From UBA4417 sp031550085 (GTDB lineage Bacteria > Bacteroidota > Bacteroidia > Bacteroidales > UBA4417), in NCBI GenBank assembly GCA_031550085.1, contig JAVBOY010000056.1:1-64000 (forward strand): DNA of 64,000 nucleotides, in the 5' to 3' direction. Position numbers and translations under genes: made by a program. This document shows positions 15,285 to 25,533 of the stretch, in pieces. Numbering within the stretch: position 1 is the stretch's first letter; the number at the start of each line of letters is the position of its first letter. The notes under the pieces were generated by a model. That model was not told the DNA's origin. It made no database searches and was given only the letters and a program-made list of their open reading frames with translations.

Positions 15285-18200
15285 CTATCTGGCGATAATC
15301 AAACGTTGGGTTAGGGTTTCACCGTTAGCTTTGTATGCTTTACACAGATATGCCCCCGGTTTGTAAGCGGCAACGTCGATGCGGTTGAATCCCGACGTAA
15401 TGGTTTCAACCAAACTTCCCGCCAAACTATAAATCTCGAGGCGGATAATATTCGGTTCGGAAATCGTGATTTGTGAACTCGCCGGATTCGGATAGAACGA
15501 AAGCTTTTCATTATATCTTACCCCCAATACAACTTCAACGGAACGGCAAGATTCTTCCGATTCGAAATCAGCATTGTAAAATGCAGTGACACAATAATTA
15601 TGCAAGCCTTGTTTCAAATCATAATCAGAGTAGTACAAGTTTGAAGTTGTGGTTAAAAGAACACCGTCACGATAAACATTATACTTTAACGCTGCTTGTG
15701 CTTTAACAGCATCGGTTGCGACTTGCTGAGAAACAGTTTTGACAACATTATTTTCTTGCTCAAGACTAACTATGCTTTTCGCTTGCAAAGGCATTGCAAA
15801 TGGAATTTCCAATTGGTGAACTTCCCCAAAAGTCGGCCTTTGACTGATTTCTTGCGGCAAATAGGTCATTTTAGCAACTTTACCGTTCCCCTCAGCGATT
15901 CCTTCAATACACCAATTGGAATTCATGGTAGCTTGCCATTGATTATTTACGCTCATCAGATTTCCTTTACGAATAAATGCCGGACCTGCATCTGCCCCCA
16001 CCGGATAGCCCGTGGTGGTGTTCGCTTGATATCCAATCCAAATGGGCTCAGCACCATCAATCAAAAGCGGAGTTGTTAAAGCAATTTCGTTCCAAGCCAT
16101 CGGAATCACTTGATTAACTTCTTGATCAACAATCAACATGCCCGGAGTTGTGGTGGTGCCTCCAACCCACACCCGGATGCGATAGGAACACAAATTAGGG
16201 GCAACAAAAGGAACAAAGCGGATTTTGGTTAGATTCCGTCCGATAAGTGACAGGTTCTTTATGTCTGTCAAATCGAAACGGGCAGCAGCATTTATATCAG
16301 CTGTATTCCCAGTACCAACGGATGTAACAATATCATGGCCATAGCCAAAAATTGAATTGTGTTCTGTTGGAATCGTCCAGGTAAGGTCAACATATTTTTT
16401 GTTGTTTGCCATTACTACATTTAAATTATTTACCGTATCGGGTTTTGCTATTTCAGTAACTGTAGCGTTTACGAAAACCGGAGCCGAAATAGTATCGGCC
16501 GAATTCTTGTAAGCAGTAACGCAATATTTGTATGTTCCAAGAGTTACATTTTTATCAGAAAATGAATTCGTTGTGACGGTTGCTACCAGCATAGTATCTC
16601 TATAAATAACATATCCTGAAATAGTTTGAGCCGGATTGTTCCACGATAGGTTTACGGTTTGTTGATTTACCACAGCTACAACATTTGTTGGTGTTATGTT
16701 CGACAAAGCGTCGGTAATACAAATGTCGTCAATTTGCAATCCATCACCGTACATTACCATTCCTTCAAAAGCAATCCAATACGTTGAAGTTGGATTAGGC
16801 AGTTCAACAATGCGTTCTGTCCACATGCTAACCGGAGTGGTTTTTTCGTCAATTTTTAACCACGCACCCGTTGGGCTGTTTTTGTAATATACGGTTAAAT
16901 GTTCCGAAACTTCATTGCCGGCAGCACGTTCCTTTTGAACATGCCAAAACTTTAAAACAGGATGCGAAAGACTAGATAAGTCAAATTTGGGAGAAATAGC
17001 TTTTGTCGTTGATCCCCAACCACCTGCCGATGTGTAATTTTGGAAAGTCATTTTGTAGTTGCCGGTATGTGTGTAAATAGGCAATACCTGGCTGGGGAAT
17101 CCTCCTCCTCCTGCCACTCTATTCCAAGTGGTGGTTCCAACAACATGCTCTTGCGTCCAACATAAAGGTAAAGAAGATGTGTTATCGCCATTTTGCTCTT
17201 CAAACCCTTCTTTATATGGGAAGGATGTGATAGCGTGGTCACAGGGATTCATCGGCATGTTAACTGAAATAGTTGCCGGCGTTGATTCGCAATCATCGTC
17301 CCAAACGGCAGTAACTTTGTATTGAAAGTTTCCGGCTACAGGTGCATAATCAAGGTACGATGCAGTAGGTACAGGAGTTGTATTTTGCTTCACGTCATCG
17401 CGATATACGTTGTACCCCACCAAACCTTCGGGAACAGTGCTTCCGTAAAGTTTGAACGGGAAATTGGCATGAAACTCTGTTCCTAATTCGTTAAATACAG
17501 GCCATTGAGACCAATTAGTAAATCCCATTTGCACACTTCCAATCATCGCATTTCCCGAAGGACTGGTAGCGGGATTTGCCGGTGCTGACAATATGGTTGG
17601 AGCAGACGAACCATCAACAGAAACGCACACCCAATAGGTTCCTGCCGGCAACGTGGTGTGGATTGCCGAACGAACACTGAAAATAGGATTTTGGTTGCTG
17701 GTTAAATCTTCGGTGGTAATGCAATAAGCATTGGCAAACTCACTCGAAACAAAACGATTTGTTGTCCAATCACCCCAAATAGTATCACATTCAGGCGTAC
17801 CGGGTTCTCCACTGCAAATAAATACATACGATTCGGTGAAAGGTGAAGTTAAACTCGGTTTTTGGTATGGGAATGCATAAACATCCAAGTAGTCAATGTT
17901 TGTTGGAGCTGTTAATGTAAAATCATCTGTAGCAACCATATAATGTGTCTTTTTCACATTTCCGCCCATAAGAACATAAGCTTTGCTGGCATCAGCGCCA
18001 TTAGCTCCGGCTCCAGGATGCGTAACAAATGAACCATTATCTGTTAACAACGTTGTGGGGCTTTGTGGCGAACTCCAACTCAATTCTACATTGTACCATT
18101 CAGGGTTATGAATGCTTGCCGCCAAATTTTCGGGAGGTGTACATGGCGAACTTCCTATAATTTGAGCTTGATAAATAAGTGTTAACGCAGGGTAGGTTGT

Positions 18201-20723
18201 ATTTGTCATTTTGCAACGTAATATTTTGCCCATCAATGCTTTGGCAAATGTAAATTTTCCATTGGCAACAACATTTACACCGCTTGTGAGCGGCGTTTCG
18301 GTGGTTCCGGTTACTTCAAACCAACTGAAAACGGTTGTAACACCTTGCACGGTGTATTCGGCGCTTAAATCCAAAGTAGCGTCAAATGGATGGTTCGCTC
18401 CAAAAATAGTATCTTGAGGAGCATACGTAATGGCATTTTTTACACCTGTCATTGTTGAAAATCGCAAATTATTTCCCGAAATATTGCTCATGGTGTTGGC
18501 AATACCTGTATGTGCGCTGAAGTCAACAGCCGTGAAAAGGTTATTTTTTACGTCAAAAAGAATTAAACTTGGAGTGGTTGAAATATTGATTGTTGGTAAT
18601 TTTCCGCCGTCAGGATTGCGGATAACGCGCAGTTTGGGGCAATTGTTTACTTTTATTTCACTTACCGGAGTTCGGGAAAGATCAACTTGATCCAAATTTG
18701 GCAAACCGGTAAAATCAACTTTGTCTAATTTGGCATCAGTACCATAAAATTCTGTTAATGCACTAAGGCTCAAAACGTTAATATTTGTAAGCGCAACTGT
18801 TTTGTTCAGGTATATTTTTTTCAAACCGGTATTTTCTCCAAAAGTAATTGTTGTGAGATTTGGAGCTTCGTTTAGTGTTAAGGTTTCCAGTGTGGGCAAG
18901 TTGCTTACATTTAGGGAGGTTGCTGCCATTTTTTCGAGACTAATTGTTTTTAATACCGGACAATTGGTAAAAGAAACATTTGCCAGTTTGGCGCTATTGG
19001 ATAATGTAACGGTGTTTAATAACGGACTATCGGAAGCAGTGAAACTTAACAGTTCTGCTCCGGTTGAAAAAACCGCAAAAGTGAGTATGGGGCAATCGGA
19101 AACAGAAATAGTTTTTATTTGTGTGCTTGTAAAAGTAAGGGTTTTAAGTTGTAGCCAGTTATCAATACTCAAATCGCCGCCAAAATTTTTTGCAGCAGCC
19201 GGACCATTCCAGTTAATTACTTGAATTGACTTTTCGCCGTACAAATCCACAAAAGTTAATCCGGGAATCGAGGCAACCCAAGTTACGCTACTGTTCCAGT
19301 TTGTGGTATCAATTGGAATTTCATCAACATTTAATTTACCTTCTGTTTTGCCGGGGCAACGTAAAAAGGCTTTGAGCGCGTCAATTTCTCCCACGACGTA
19401 CGGGTAGGTAGGGTTAAACGCAGCCACTTTTACCGTGTAAATCATGGTTAAGTCCGGATAGTGCGCATTGGTCATTTTGCAACGCAAGGTTTTGTTTGCC
19501 ATGGAAGCGTCAAATGTAATAACACCGGCCGTGTTAGTAATTCCGCTGCTAACAGGAGTCTCGGTTGAGCCATTTACTTCAAACCAGTTAAACACGCTGG
19601 TATGCGTAACTCCATTCCGGAGAATATTGTATTCAGCAGCCAAAGGTACGCTCCCGTTTTGCGATACCGTTCCCATATCTATGTCGCGCTGAGGGGCATA
19701 AGTAAACAGGTGCCCTGCGGTTTGCATTCCGGGTAAAGTGTCAACATACGGCATGGTCGAAAAACGAAACATATCGTACGAACAATTGAATATCCGCAAT
19801 TTAGGATTGGTCGACACGTTGATACCCGCAATTGGGTTATTTGAAATATACAATTCTTCCAAGTTCTTGCACAAATTAACGCCAACCAATTTGTCAACAA
19901 AAAGGCAATTGGAAACATTCAACACTTTCAAAACCGGATTGGCAGAACTCATGTTCATCATAGAGAGTTGTGGGCAATTGGCAGCAATAACATGAGTTAG
20001 TTTGGTTCTACCTGCAGGGTCAAAGTTTTTGATATTAGGGCAATTTGAAATGTTTACATAGCGAATGTTGGCAGTGCTTCCCACATTAAGCGCATTAATA
20101 GCTGTACCGCTAAGGTCGATGCTGTCTAATTTGGTGAAATCGCGCACATTGTTTGATGTATAAAGAGGCGAGTTTTTGACAACATAATTTGTCAAATCCG
20201 GAAGGTTTGTAACCGTTACTGTTGCTATAGTTGGTAAAGTAGGGCAGTTACTGAATGATAAATCTTTTAATTTAGCACATACGCCAAAAGTAACAGTTGT
20301 TAACAGCGGAGAGTTATCCCCACTTAAAGTAAGTAGCAAGGGACAAAGCGAAAGGCTGATCCCTGTTAAGGAATTTGATTGCAAATCAATTTGGGTTACT
20401 TGACCCAAATTTGTAAAATTGAAAGTCCCCCCCAAGCTTTTGGACGCCCACAACATTTTTTGAATGTAATCGGTTCCGCTGACATTTACAAAGTTGAGCC
20501 CCGGCACTGTGGCAATCCAAGCCGTTTGGGTATTCCAATTGGGTGAAAGCGTGTCAAGACCAAGTCGTTGCGCATTGGTTTGCGTGCCGGGTTTTTGGCG
20601 CAAAAAAGTTTTTAGTTGCTCAATTTCGGCAGGGTTATAAGTGCCATATTGAGCCTTTGCATTCCAAGCAGTCATGAAAATGAGCAAGAAGGAAAACAGA
20701 ATCTTTGTAAGATTTTTCTTCAT
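15285..20723 (-). CDS. Giant T9SS surface protein with duplicated leucine-rich modules
   Basis: The 1,812-residue product begins at 20723 (MKKNLTKILFSFLLIFMTAW signal peptide); an upstream in-frame ATG at 20822 would bury it. Two related modules follow (about 27-430 and 433-852). Each opens with an E-I-x2-LK-x-FLR segment, continues with a leucine-rich solenoid of L-x-V/I-x2-CP-L repeats, and ends in an Ig-like part with FNWFEV or FSWFEV and LRCKMTN. The rest has fibronectin III-like segments, a MAM-like or cleaved-adhesin-like region (around 1150-1320, SFPYKEGFEEQNG to LQIDDICI), and a T9SS type A sorting domain (LSFYPNPASSQITI to the end). It is probably a surface adhesin or binding protein, divergent from a TPR/HTH regulator. 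Confidence 0.88.
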   Translation of the reverse strand: MKKNLTKILFSFLLIFMTAWNAKAQYGTYNPAEIEQLKTFLRQKPGTQTNAQRLGLDTLSPNWNTQTAWIATVPGLNFVNVSGTDYIQKMLWASKSLGGTFNFTNLGQVTQIDLQSNSLTGISLSLCPLLLTLSGDNSPLLTTVTFGVCAKLKDLSFSNCPTLPTIATVTVTNLPDLTNYVVKNSPLYTSNNVRDFTKLDSIDLSGTAINALNVGSTANIRYVNISNCPNIKNFDPAGRTKLTHVIAANCPQLSMMNMSSANPVLKVLNVSNCLFVDKLVGVNLCKNLEELYISNNPIAGINVSTNPKLRIFNCSYDMFRFSTMPYVDTLPGMQTAGHLFTYAPQRDIDMGTVSQNGSVPLAAEYNILRNGVTHTSVFNWFEVNGSTETPVSSGITNTAGVITFDASMANKTLRCKMTNAHYPDLTMIYTVKVAAFNPTYPYVVGEIDALKAFLRCPGKTEGKLNVDEIPIDTTNWNSSVTWVASIPGLTFVDLYGEKSIQVINWNGPAAAKNFGGDLSIDNWLQLKTLTFTSTQIKTISVSDCPILTFAVFSTGAELLSFTASDSPLLNTVTLSNSAKLANVSFTNCPVLKTISLEKMAATSLNVSNLPTLETLTLNEAPNLTTITFGENTGLKKIYLNKTVALTNINVLSLSALTEFYGTDAKLDKVDFTGLPNLDQVDLSRTPVSEIKVNNCPKLRVIRNPDGGKLPTINISTTPSLILFDVKNNLFTAVDFSAHTGIANTMSNISGNNLRFSTMTGVKNAITYAPQDTIFGANHPFDATLDLSAEYTVQGVTTVFSWFEVTGTTETPLTSGVNVVANGKFTFAKALMGKILRCKMTNTTYPALTLIYQAQIIGSSPCTPPENLAASIHNPEWYNVELSWSSPQSPTTLLTDNGSFVTHPGAGANGADASKAYVLMGGNVKKTHYMVATDDFTLTAPTNIDYLDVYAFPYQKPSLTSPFTESYVFICSGEPGTPECDTIWGDWTTNRFVSSEFANAYCITTEDLTSNQNPIFSVRSAIHTTLPAGTYWVCVSVDGSSAPTILSAPANPATSPSGNAMIGSVQMGFTNWSQWPVFNELGTEFHANFPFKLYGSTVPEGLVGYNVYRDDVKQNTTPVPTASYLDYAPVAGNFQYKVTAVWDDDCESTPATISVNMPMNPCDHAITSFPYKEGFEEQNGDNTSSLPLCWTQEHVVGTTTWNRVAGGGGFPSQVLPIYTHTGNYKMTFQNYTSAGGWGSTTKAISPKFDLSSLSHPVLKFWHVQKERAAGNEVSEHLTVYYKNSPTGAWLKIDEKTTPVSMWTERIVELPNPTSTYWIAFEGMVMYGDGLQIDDICITDALSNITPTNVVAVVNQQTVNLSWNNPAQTISGYVIYRDTMLVATVTTNSFSDKNVTLGTYKYCVTAYKNSADTISAPVFVNATVTEIAKPDTVNNLNVVMANNKKYVDLTWTIPTEHNSIFGYGHDIVTSVGTGNTADINAAARFDLTDIKNLSLIGRNLTKIRFVPFVAPNLCSYRIRVWVGGTTTTPGMLIVDQEVNQVIPMAWNEIALTTPLLIDGAEPIWIGYQANTTTGYPVGADAGPAFIRKGNLMSVNNQWQATMNSNWCIEGIAEGNGKVAKMTYLPQEISQRPTFGEVHQLEIPFAMPLQAKSIVSLEQENNVVKTVSQQVATDAVKAQAALKYNVYRDGVLLTTTSNLYYSDYDLKQGLHNYCVTAFYNADFESEESCRSVEVVLGVRYNEKLSFYPNPASSQITISEPNIIRLEIYSLAGSLVETITSGFNRIDVAAYKPGAYLCKAYKANGETLTQRLIIAR

Positions 20724-21057
20724 GTAAATTGGTTTTTCGATTTGATTAGTGTAATTAGTTGATTGATTTTTTATCTGTAAAAACAGGTTTTTTGAAAGCC
20801 AAAAATAACAGCTAAAATTCAAAACAGGTATTTTATCTGGTATAGGAAAGGTTTCTTAAAAAAGAAATTCTTTTTGAAAACCAACATTTTATTTTTTCTT
20901 TCGTGTTTCGTTTTGAAAAAATACAGAATTTTGGACTGTATTTTGCTCTGAGAAAAATGGAAACATTCTCTTTTGAAAACTAAGTTTGGTTTTAAACTTT
21001 TTTGATTTCAAAAATAAAAATTGCTGCTAAAATAATTTCAGGAAATCATTGAAACAC
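20724..21057. promoter_or_regulatory. Shared divergent promoter region with candidate operator dyad
   Basis: This AT-rich 334-bp region separates the giant T9SS gene from the TPR/HTH regulator. It contains a perfect 9-bp dyad, AAAATACAG (20918-20926) and CTGTATTTT (20936-20944) with a 9-bp spacer. The word TTTTGAAAA occurs at 20872, 20911 and 20971. TAAGTTTG (20981-20988) is a possible -7 element for the regulator, and CAAAAATA (20800-20807) reads TATTTTTG for the T9SS gene. No well-spaced -33 boxes are seen. Confidence 0.5.
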
Positions 21058-22788
21058 ATGAAAAAATGTTTATTCATCTTAAATATTTTAATCCTCTTTG
21101 GATTACCGCTCCATGCAGACAAGCAATCTCAAATGCGGGTTGATTCCCTTACCCAACAAATTGAAAAAATTTACCAATTGCATGGAGAACGGGCAAATAA
21201 ACTACTCGGCGAGTTAAAACAAATCGTAGATAAAAGCAATGTGTTGGCTTTTTACGAACAATACCTTTATTGGAAAACCATGATAAATTACGCCCACGGA
21301 GTGAATGACACCAATTTGTGCCGGATCATCCGCCTGCAACTTGATAAGAAGGGAGAGAAAAAAGAGGCTTCTTCCAATAATTTGTGCTTGCTTTATGCTT
21401 TTGCGCTGAACAGCTTTCTCCAAACCGATCATGTGCATGCATTTTCATCGGCTTTGCAAGTATTTGAACAGGCCTCCAAGCTACACGATACCAATTTTAT
21501 GGTCAAATCCCTCATGATTTTAGGAAATACATGCCGGGTAGTCCGCAACTGGAACATTGCCGCGCAATATTTTTTGGAAGCACAAAAACTTACCTCAGTC
21601 GGGCAATATGACTATTATCGGAGCCGGATCAACCTTTATAACCAGCGGTTTTTATTATCTCAAAATCCGCTGGTATATGTTGATTCCCTGAAGAACTTTA
21701 TACCGGCATTGGAGAAACATGCCGACACCAGCCTGCTTGTGACCGCATATCTTAACATAGGTGTTTATTATGTTTTATTGAAAAATAATGAACCGGCCCT
21801 TTCTTCATTTCAAATGGCACAGGCCTTGTCGCATGCTATCGACAATGAACACATCCGTTTCACCTTAAATCAAAATCTGGGTTTTTTTTACCTCAATAAA
21901 GAGGTGTATGATTTTGAAAAATCGCTTTACTATTTGAAAACAGCTCAAGCTATTGCTTCCAAGAATGATAACAAGGAATTGCTGGCTTACACGCTCAAAA
22001 ATTTATCTGCTTTGTATCATACGGATAAAAAAGTGGACAGCGCTTTTTTCTATTTGAGTGAATACAATACACTCCGGGACGAACTGGATAACAATGCGAA
22101 AATTATTGATGCCTATCAGGCTTATGTATCCACTTTGTTGGAATCGTCGCAAAGCAAGCTTAAAATTACGGAACAAGCTTTGCAACTTAGGAACAAACGT
22201 TTTGTGATTACCCTGATTTTAGCAATCGGTTTTCTGGTATCGGGTGCATTACTATGGATTATCTTTTACCAGCGGAAACGCCAGCAAATGCTTGTGAAAG
22301 AAGCCGAAAACAAGGACTTGACCGCTCAACTGGAACATGAACAACACATTAAACAGTTGCAATCGGAGCAAATTGAAGAGAAATTACGCGAAATCACTTC
22401 CTATTCGCTTTTGTTATCCAACAAGAACAACGTGTTAAGCCAGATTTTAGAGCTTGCGAAGCACGAGGGAAACAAATTTCCTGGTTCAAAAAAAATTAAT
22501 GAATTAATAATCAACAATTTAAACACAGACAGTGAATGGGAAACCTTTATGCTTCATTTTGAAAAAGTCCATCCTAGCTTTTTTAGTCAACTGAAATCGC
22601 TAAGCATCTATCTGACTGAAAACGATCTGCGGATTTGCAGCTATACCCGTATCGGAATGGCTACCAAGCAAATAGCCCAGATTTTGAACGTAACCCCTTT
22701 GGCCATTAAAATGGCGCGTTACCGCATCAAGAAAAAGCTTGATTTGGACCCGGCAGAAAGTTTGGATGATTTTATCCGGAATATTTAG
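21058..22788 (+). CDS. Membrane TPR sensor with C-terminal LuxR-like HTH
   Basis: The 576-residue protein has a signal or anchor sequence (KCLFILNILILFGLPLHA), a helical TPR-type region (about 30-370), a membrane helix (about 382-404, FVITLILAIGFLVSGALLW), a coiled coil (about 405-460), and a C-terminal HTH (about 519-561, LTENDLRICSYTRIGMATKQ onward). This is a one-component regulator: periplasmic TPR input and cytoplasmic DNA binding. ATG 21058 was preferred over an in-frame TTG nine bases earlier. It is paralogous to the gene at 57748-59541 and, like it, lies head-to-head with a large T9SS gene. Control of that gene is inferred. Confidence 0.85.
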   Translation: MKKCLFILNILILFGLPLHADKQSQMRVDSLTQQIEKIYQLHGERANKLLGELKQIVDKSNVLAFYEQYLYWKTMINYAHGVNDTNLCRIIRLQLDKKGEKKEASSNNLCLLYAFALNSFLQTDHVHAFSSALQVFEQASKLHDTNFMVKSLMILGNTCRVVRNWNIAAQYFLEAQKLTSVGQYDYYRSRINLYNQRFLLSQNPLVYVDSLKNFIPALEKHADTSLLVTAYLNIGVYYVLLKNNEPALSSFQMAQALSHAIDNEHIRFTLNQNLGFFYLNKEVYDFEKSLYYLKTAQAIASKNDNKELLAYTLKNLSALYHTDKKVDSAFFYLSEYNTLRDELDNNAKIIDAYQAYVSTLLESSQSKLKITEQALQLRNKRFVITLILAIGFLVSGALLWIIFYQRKRQQMLVKEAENKDLTAQLEHEQHIKQLQSEQIEEKLREITSYSLLLSNKNNVLSQILELAKHEGNKFPGSKKINELIINNLNTDSEWETFMLHFEKVHPSFFSQLKSLSIYLTENDLRICSYTRIGMATKQIAQILNVTPLAIKMARYRIKKKLDLDPAESLDDFIRNI

Positions 22789-22827
22789 GGAAGTATAAAT
22801 TGTGATACGGACCGTAAAGCGAAATGC

Positions 22828-23043
22828 GTGAAGGGTGAACGATGGGAAAATGATTGTTTTGTTGATCTGGTTGAATGGTAAAAAATAATCTAATAATATG
22901 CTGTTTTAACCGCATAGCGTGAAGAGTGAAAGGTGAACGGTACAAGGTGAATGGAACAAGGTTTGTTATTCGTTTTTTTTGTTCGTTTACTCGTCACTTG
23001 TTACTCGTTACCAAACCCCACTTTCCATTTTCAATTAAAAAAA
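22828..23043 (+). repeat. Modular intergenic repeat, locus C, with 34-bp core at 22887-22920
   Basis: It lies between two convergent stop codons. Order on the plus strand: GTGAAGGGTGAACG words, the 34-bp core (33 of 34 bases identical to the core in locus A), GTGAA words ending in GGAACAAGG, TTTGTTATTCG, 7-bp words TTACTCG/TCACTTG/TTACTCG/TTACC, then CCATTTTCAATT and a run of seven A that touches the stop codon of the receptor gene. Locus D has the same order in the opposite orientation. Confidence 0.85.
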
Positions 23044-25533
23044 TCAACTTCCGGTTTTTCCGGTACCTGATCCGCCTCCGTTACCCATACGGCCTTGTTC
23101 GTCGTCCGATGCCGATTTGCGTTGGCGCGGTTGAATATCTTGTTTCCCGAAACGATAACTTACACTAAGCCAAACTTGGCGGCTTTCCCAGCGCCAAACG
23201 CCATCCGTCTTGGTACCGTCCGGATAGCTTTCTTTTTCTTCCCAGCTGCCGCTGGAGTTGAGCAGGTCATTCACCGAAACACGGGCCGTTAGCTTTTTAT
23301 CGAAAAATGTTTTCTTCAATCCGGCGCTAAGTGAAAACTGCGATCGCGAGTCCGAAAAAGTTTCGCGGCTTTTGGGATGATAATTGCAAGTGAGTTCGGC
23401 GGTAAAATTTTTCGGCAAGGTAAAATATTGTCCCGACCAGAGCCCGAAAGAATAGTTGGGCTTGTCTTTGTTGTTCACTTTGTAAGTACCATAATCAAAA
23501 TCAACAACACTAAGGTTTGCCCAGAGATAGTTGCTCGACATCCACCATTTGGTGATGTTTCCCTGGAAACTGATATCGGCATAAATGGATTGGCCTTTTC
23601 CGATATTTTGTGGAATGCTGGTGGTTATGTTTGTGGCTGTGTCAAAATATTGGATCCTGGAGTAATCGTCTTTCTCGTAATTGTACCCGATGGAGGTAAA
23701 CAATTTGTTGAAAAACGAATGCGAAATATCTACCGTGTGTGTGTATTGCGGCTTTAAACCGGGATTTCCCATTGAAATAGAATAGGGGCCATCGCGGTAT
23801 ATAAACGGGTTTAAATTTCGATAGTTCGGGCGTGAAAGCCGGTACCGGTACGAAACATCAAGGGCTTGATTCTTGGTTAATTGCTGATGGAAATTGATGT
23901 TGGGGAATAACCCGCCGTACGGTTTTTGGTCGTTTGTAATATCCGGGTTCAAAAGATGTCCTTTGGTGTCGGTCAATTCGTACCGCAAACCCAATTGCAA
24001 GCTTGTTTTTTCACTAAATTGTTTGTTTACAATGGCATAAGCGGCAAAAATATTCTCGTTGTAAATAAAATGGTTGGTGCGGGTAGAATCCATCACCGAT
24101 TCCAAATAACTTTTTTGGTCGTTATCGTTTTCCACAAAACTGACTTTTATACCGGCTTCGAGGCTTAACGTCTTGGTAAACGGATGCATATAATCCGACT
24201 TGAACGACAAAATATCTGAAGTAATCGGCCGTTGCAACAAATAGTTTTCTATTCTGTAAGGATTTTGAGAAAAATCATCCCCCATATAATACCGGGTATT
24301 CTCAGTTCCCTTGTAGTCCGTATTGCGTTGTACATAGTCGACATCAAACGAAAGAAAACGGCCGGTGCTGTCGAATGTATGCTTGTAATTGAGGTTAAAG
24401 GTGTTGTTCCCGGATGAGTTTTCACTATTATTTTGCTCGCGGTAAGAAGAATCGAGGACATCCTGATTAAAAATCCGTGTATTGGAATAGTTATCGTTGT
24501 CGCTGCTCCATCCCTGACTGCGCCACAAAAAACCGACCACATTTTTTTTGTCGATATAATAATCGGCGCCTAATTTGAAACTTTGGTTTTTTGAGGACCC
24601 ACCGCTTTGCCAGTCTTCCCCGTCTCCCCTGTTGGTTTCGAAGCGATTACCGTTAGCGAGTTCCCGGGTGTAAACCGAACTGTTTTTGTAAGGATAGTAA
24701 GAATTGTTGGCGCTTCCGTACAAGATCCACTTGCCCGAACGGAAACTCAAATCAGCTCCTTCGCTGTGTTTGACCTTGTTTCCGGCATAACCTCCCGATG
24801 CATAAACCGATCCGTTGATACCGATGTTGTTGTTGCGTTTGGTTTTGATGTTGATAATTCCGGCGGCGCCTTCGGCATCGTATTTCGACGAAGGATTGTT
24901 CATCACTTCGATTTTTTCGATTTGGTCGCTCGACATGTTTTTAAGCAGAGCCGACAAGGCTTCGCCCGAAACATACGTCGGCTTGTCGTCGAGCAAAATC
25001 GTGATTCCCGATTTGCCGTTCAGGGTGATGTTGTCGTTATTATCCACCGTCACGCCCGGAACTTTTTTGAGCAATTCCAGCACATTGTCTCCGGTGGTGG
25101 TGGGATTTTCGGCGACATTCATCACGATTTTCCCGGCTTGGTGCTCAATCAACGGTTTTTGGGAAATAACTTCAACACCGGCCAATTGGGTCGCTTCTGT
25201 TTCAAGGAGAATCTCTCCCAAATTTACTTCCGAGTCCGATTTTTTCAGTTCGACCGGAATCTCCTTTTTTTTGTAACCGAGCATGGAAGCCATCAAGGTA
25301 TATTTGCCTTGGGAAACCGGTTCGATCAGAAATTTCCCGTTTCCATCGGCAAACAGGGCAGCCACTTGAGTAGAATCAGGCAATTTGAGTAATTGAACGC
25401 CCACCGCCGGAATGCTTTCCCGGGTTTTGGAGTCTAAAAAAACTCCGGAAATTTTTCCGCTTTTTTGTGCAAACGATGAAACAGTAAAGACTAAGGAGAG
25501 GAAGAAGATAAAAGCAACCGGGAGTTTTTTCAT
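23044..25533 (-). CDS. Outer-membrane beta-barrel receptor of the TonB-dependent type
   Basis: The 829-residue product has a signal peptide, a carboxypeptidase-like regulatory domain (about 27-105, GVFLDSKTRESIPAVGVQLL), a plug-like domain (about 130-225, with VLELLKKVPGVTVD and PSSKYDAEGAAGIINIKTKR) and a long barrel. It matches the outer membrane beta-barrel family (OMP_b-brl_3), which carries small ligands across the outer membrane. A canonical TonB box is not obvious. The C-terminus ends in an unusual Gly/Ser tail after residue 805. No SusD-like gene is adjacent. The stop codon abuts the modular repeat. The substrate is unknown. Confidence 0.9.
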   Translation of the reverse strand: MKKLPVAFIFFLSLVFTVSSFAQKSGKISGVFLDSKTRESIPAVGVQLLKLPDSTQVAALFADGNGKFLIEPVSQGKYTLMASMLGYKKKEIPVELKKSDSEVNLGEILLETEATQLAGVEVISQKPLIEHQAGKIVMNVAENPTTTGDNVLELLKKVPGVTVDNNDNITLNGKSGITILLDDKPTYVSGEALSALLKNMSSDQIEKIEVMNNPSSKYDAEGAAGIINIKTKRNNNIGINGSVYASGGYAGNKVKHSEGADLSFRSGKWILYGSANNSYYPYKNSSVYTRELANGNRFETNRGDGEDWQSGGSSKNQSFKLGADYYIDKKNVVGFLWRSQGWSSDNDNYSNTRIFNQDVLDSSYREQNNSENSSGNNTFNLNYKHTFDSTGRFLSFDVDYVQRNTDYKGTENTRYYMGDDFSQNPYRIENYLLQRPITSDILSFKSDYMHPFTKTLSLEAGIKVSFVENDNDQKSYLESVMDSTRTNHFIYNENIFAAYAIVNKQFSEKTSLQLGLRYELTDTKGHLLNPDITNDQKPYGGLFPNINFHQQLTKNQALDVSYRYRLSRPNYRNLNPFIYRDGPYSISMGNPGLKPQYTHTVDISHSFFNKLFTSIGYNYEKDDYSRIQYFDTATNITTSIPQNIGKGQSIYADISFQGNITKWWMSSNYLWANLSVVDFDYGTYKVNNKDKPNYSFGLWSGQYFTLPKNFTAELTCNYHPKSRETFSDSRSQFSLSAGLKKTFFDKKLTARVSVNDLLNSSGSWEEKESYPDGTKTDGVWRWESRQVWLSVSYRFGKQDIQPRQRKSASDDEQGRMGNGGGSGTGKTGS

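Noticed and set aside
23044..25533. SusC/SusD-type polysaccharide utilisation locus
   Set aside because: No SusD-like lipoprotein, glycoside hydrolase or anti-sigma gene is adjacent, and the barrel belongs to a different subfamily.
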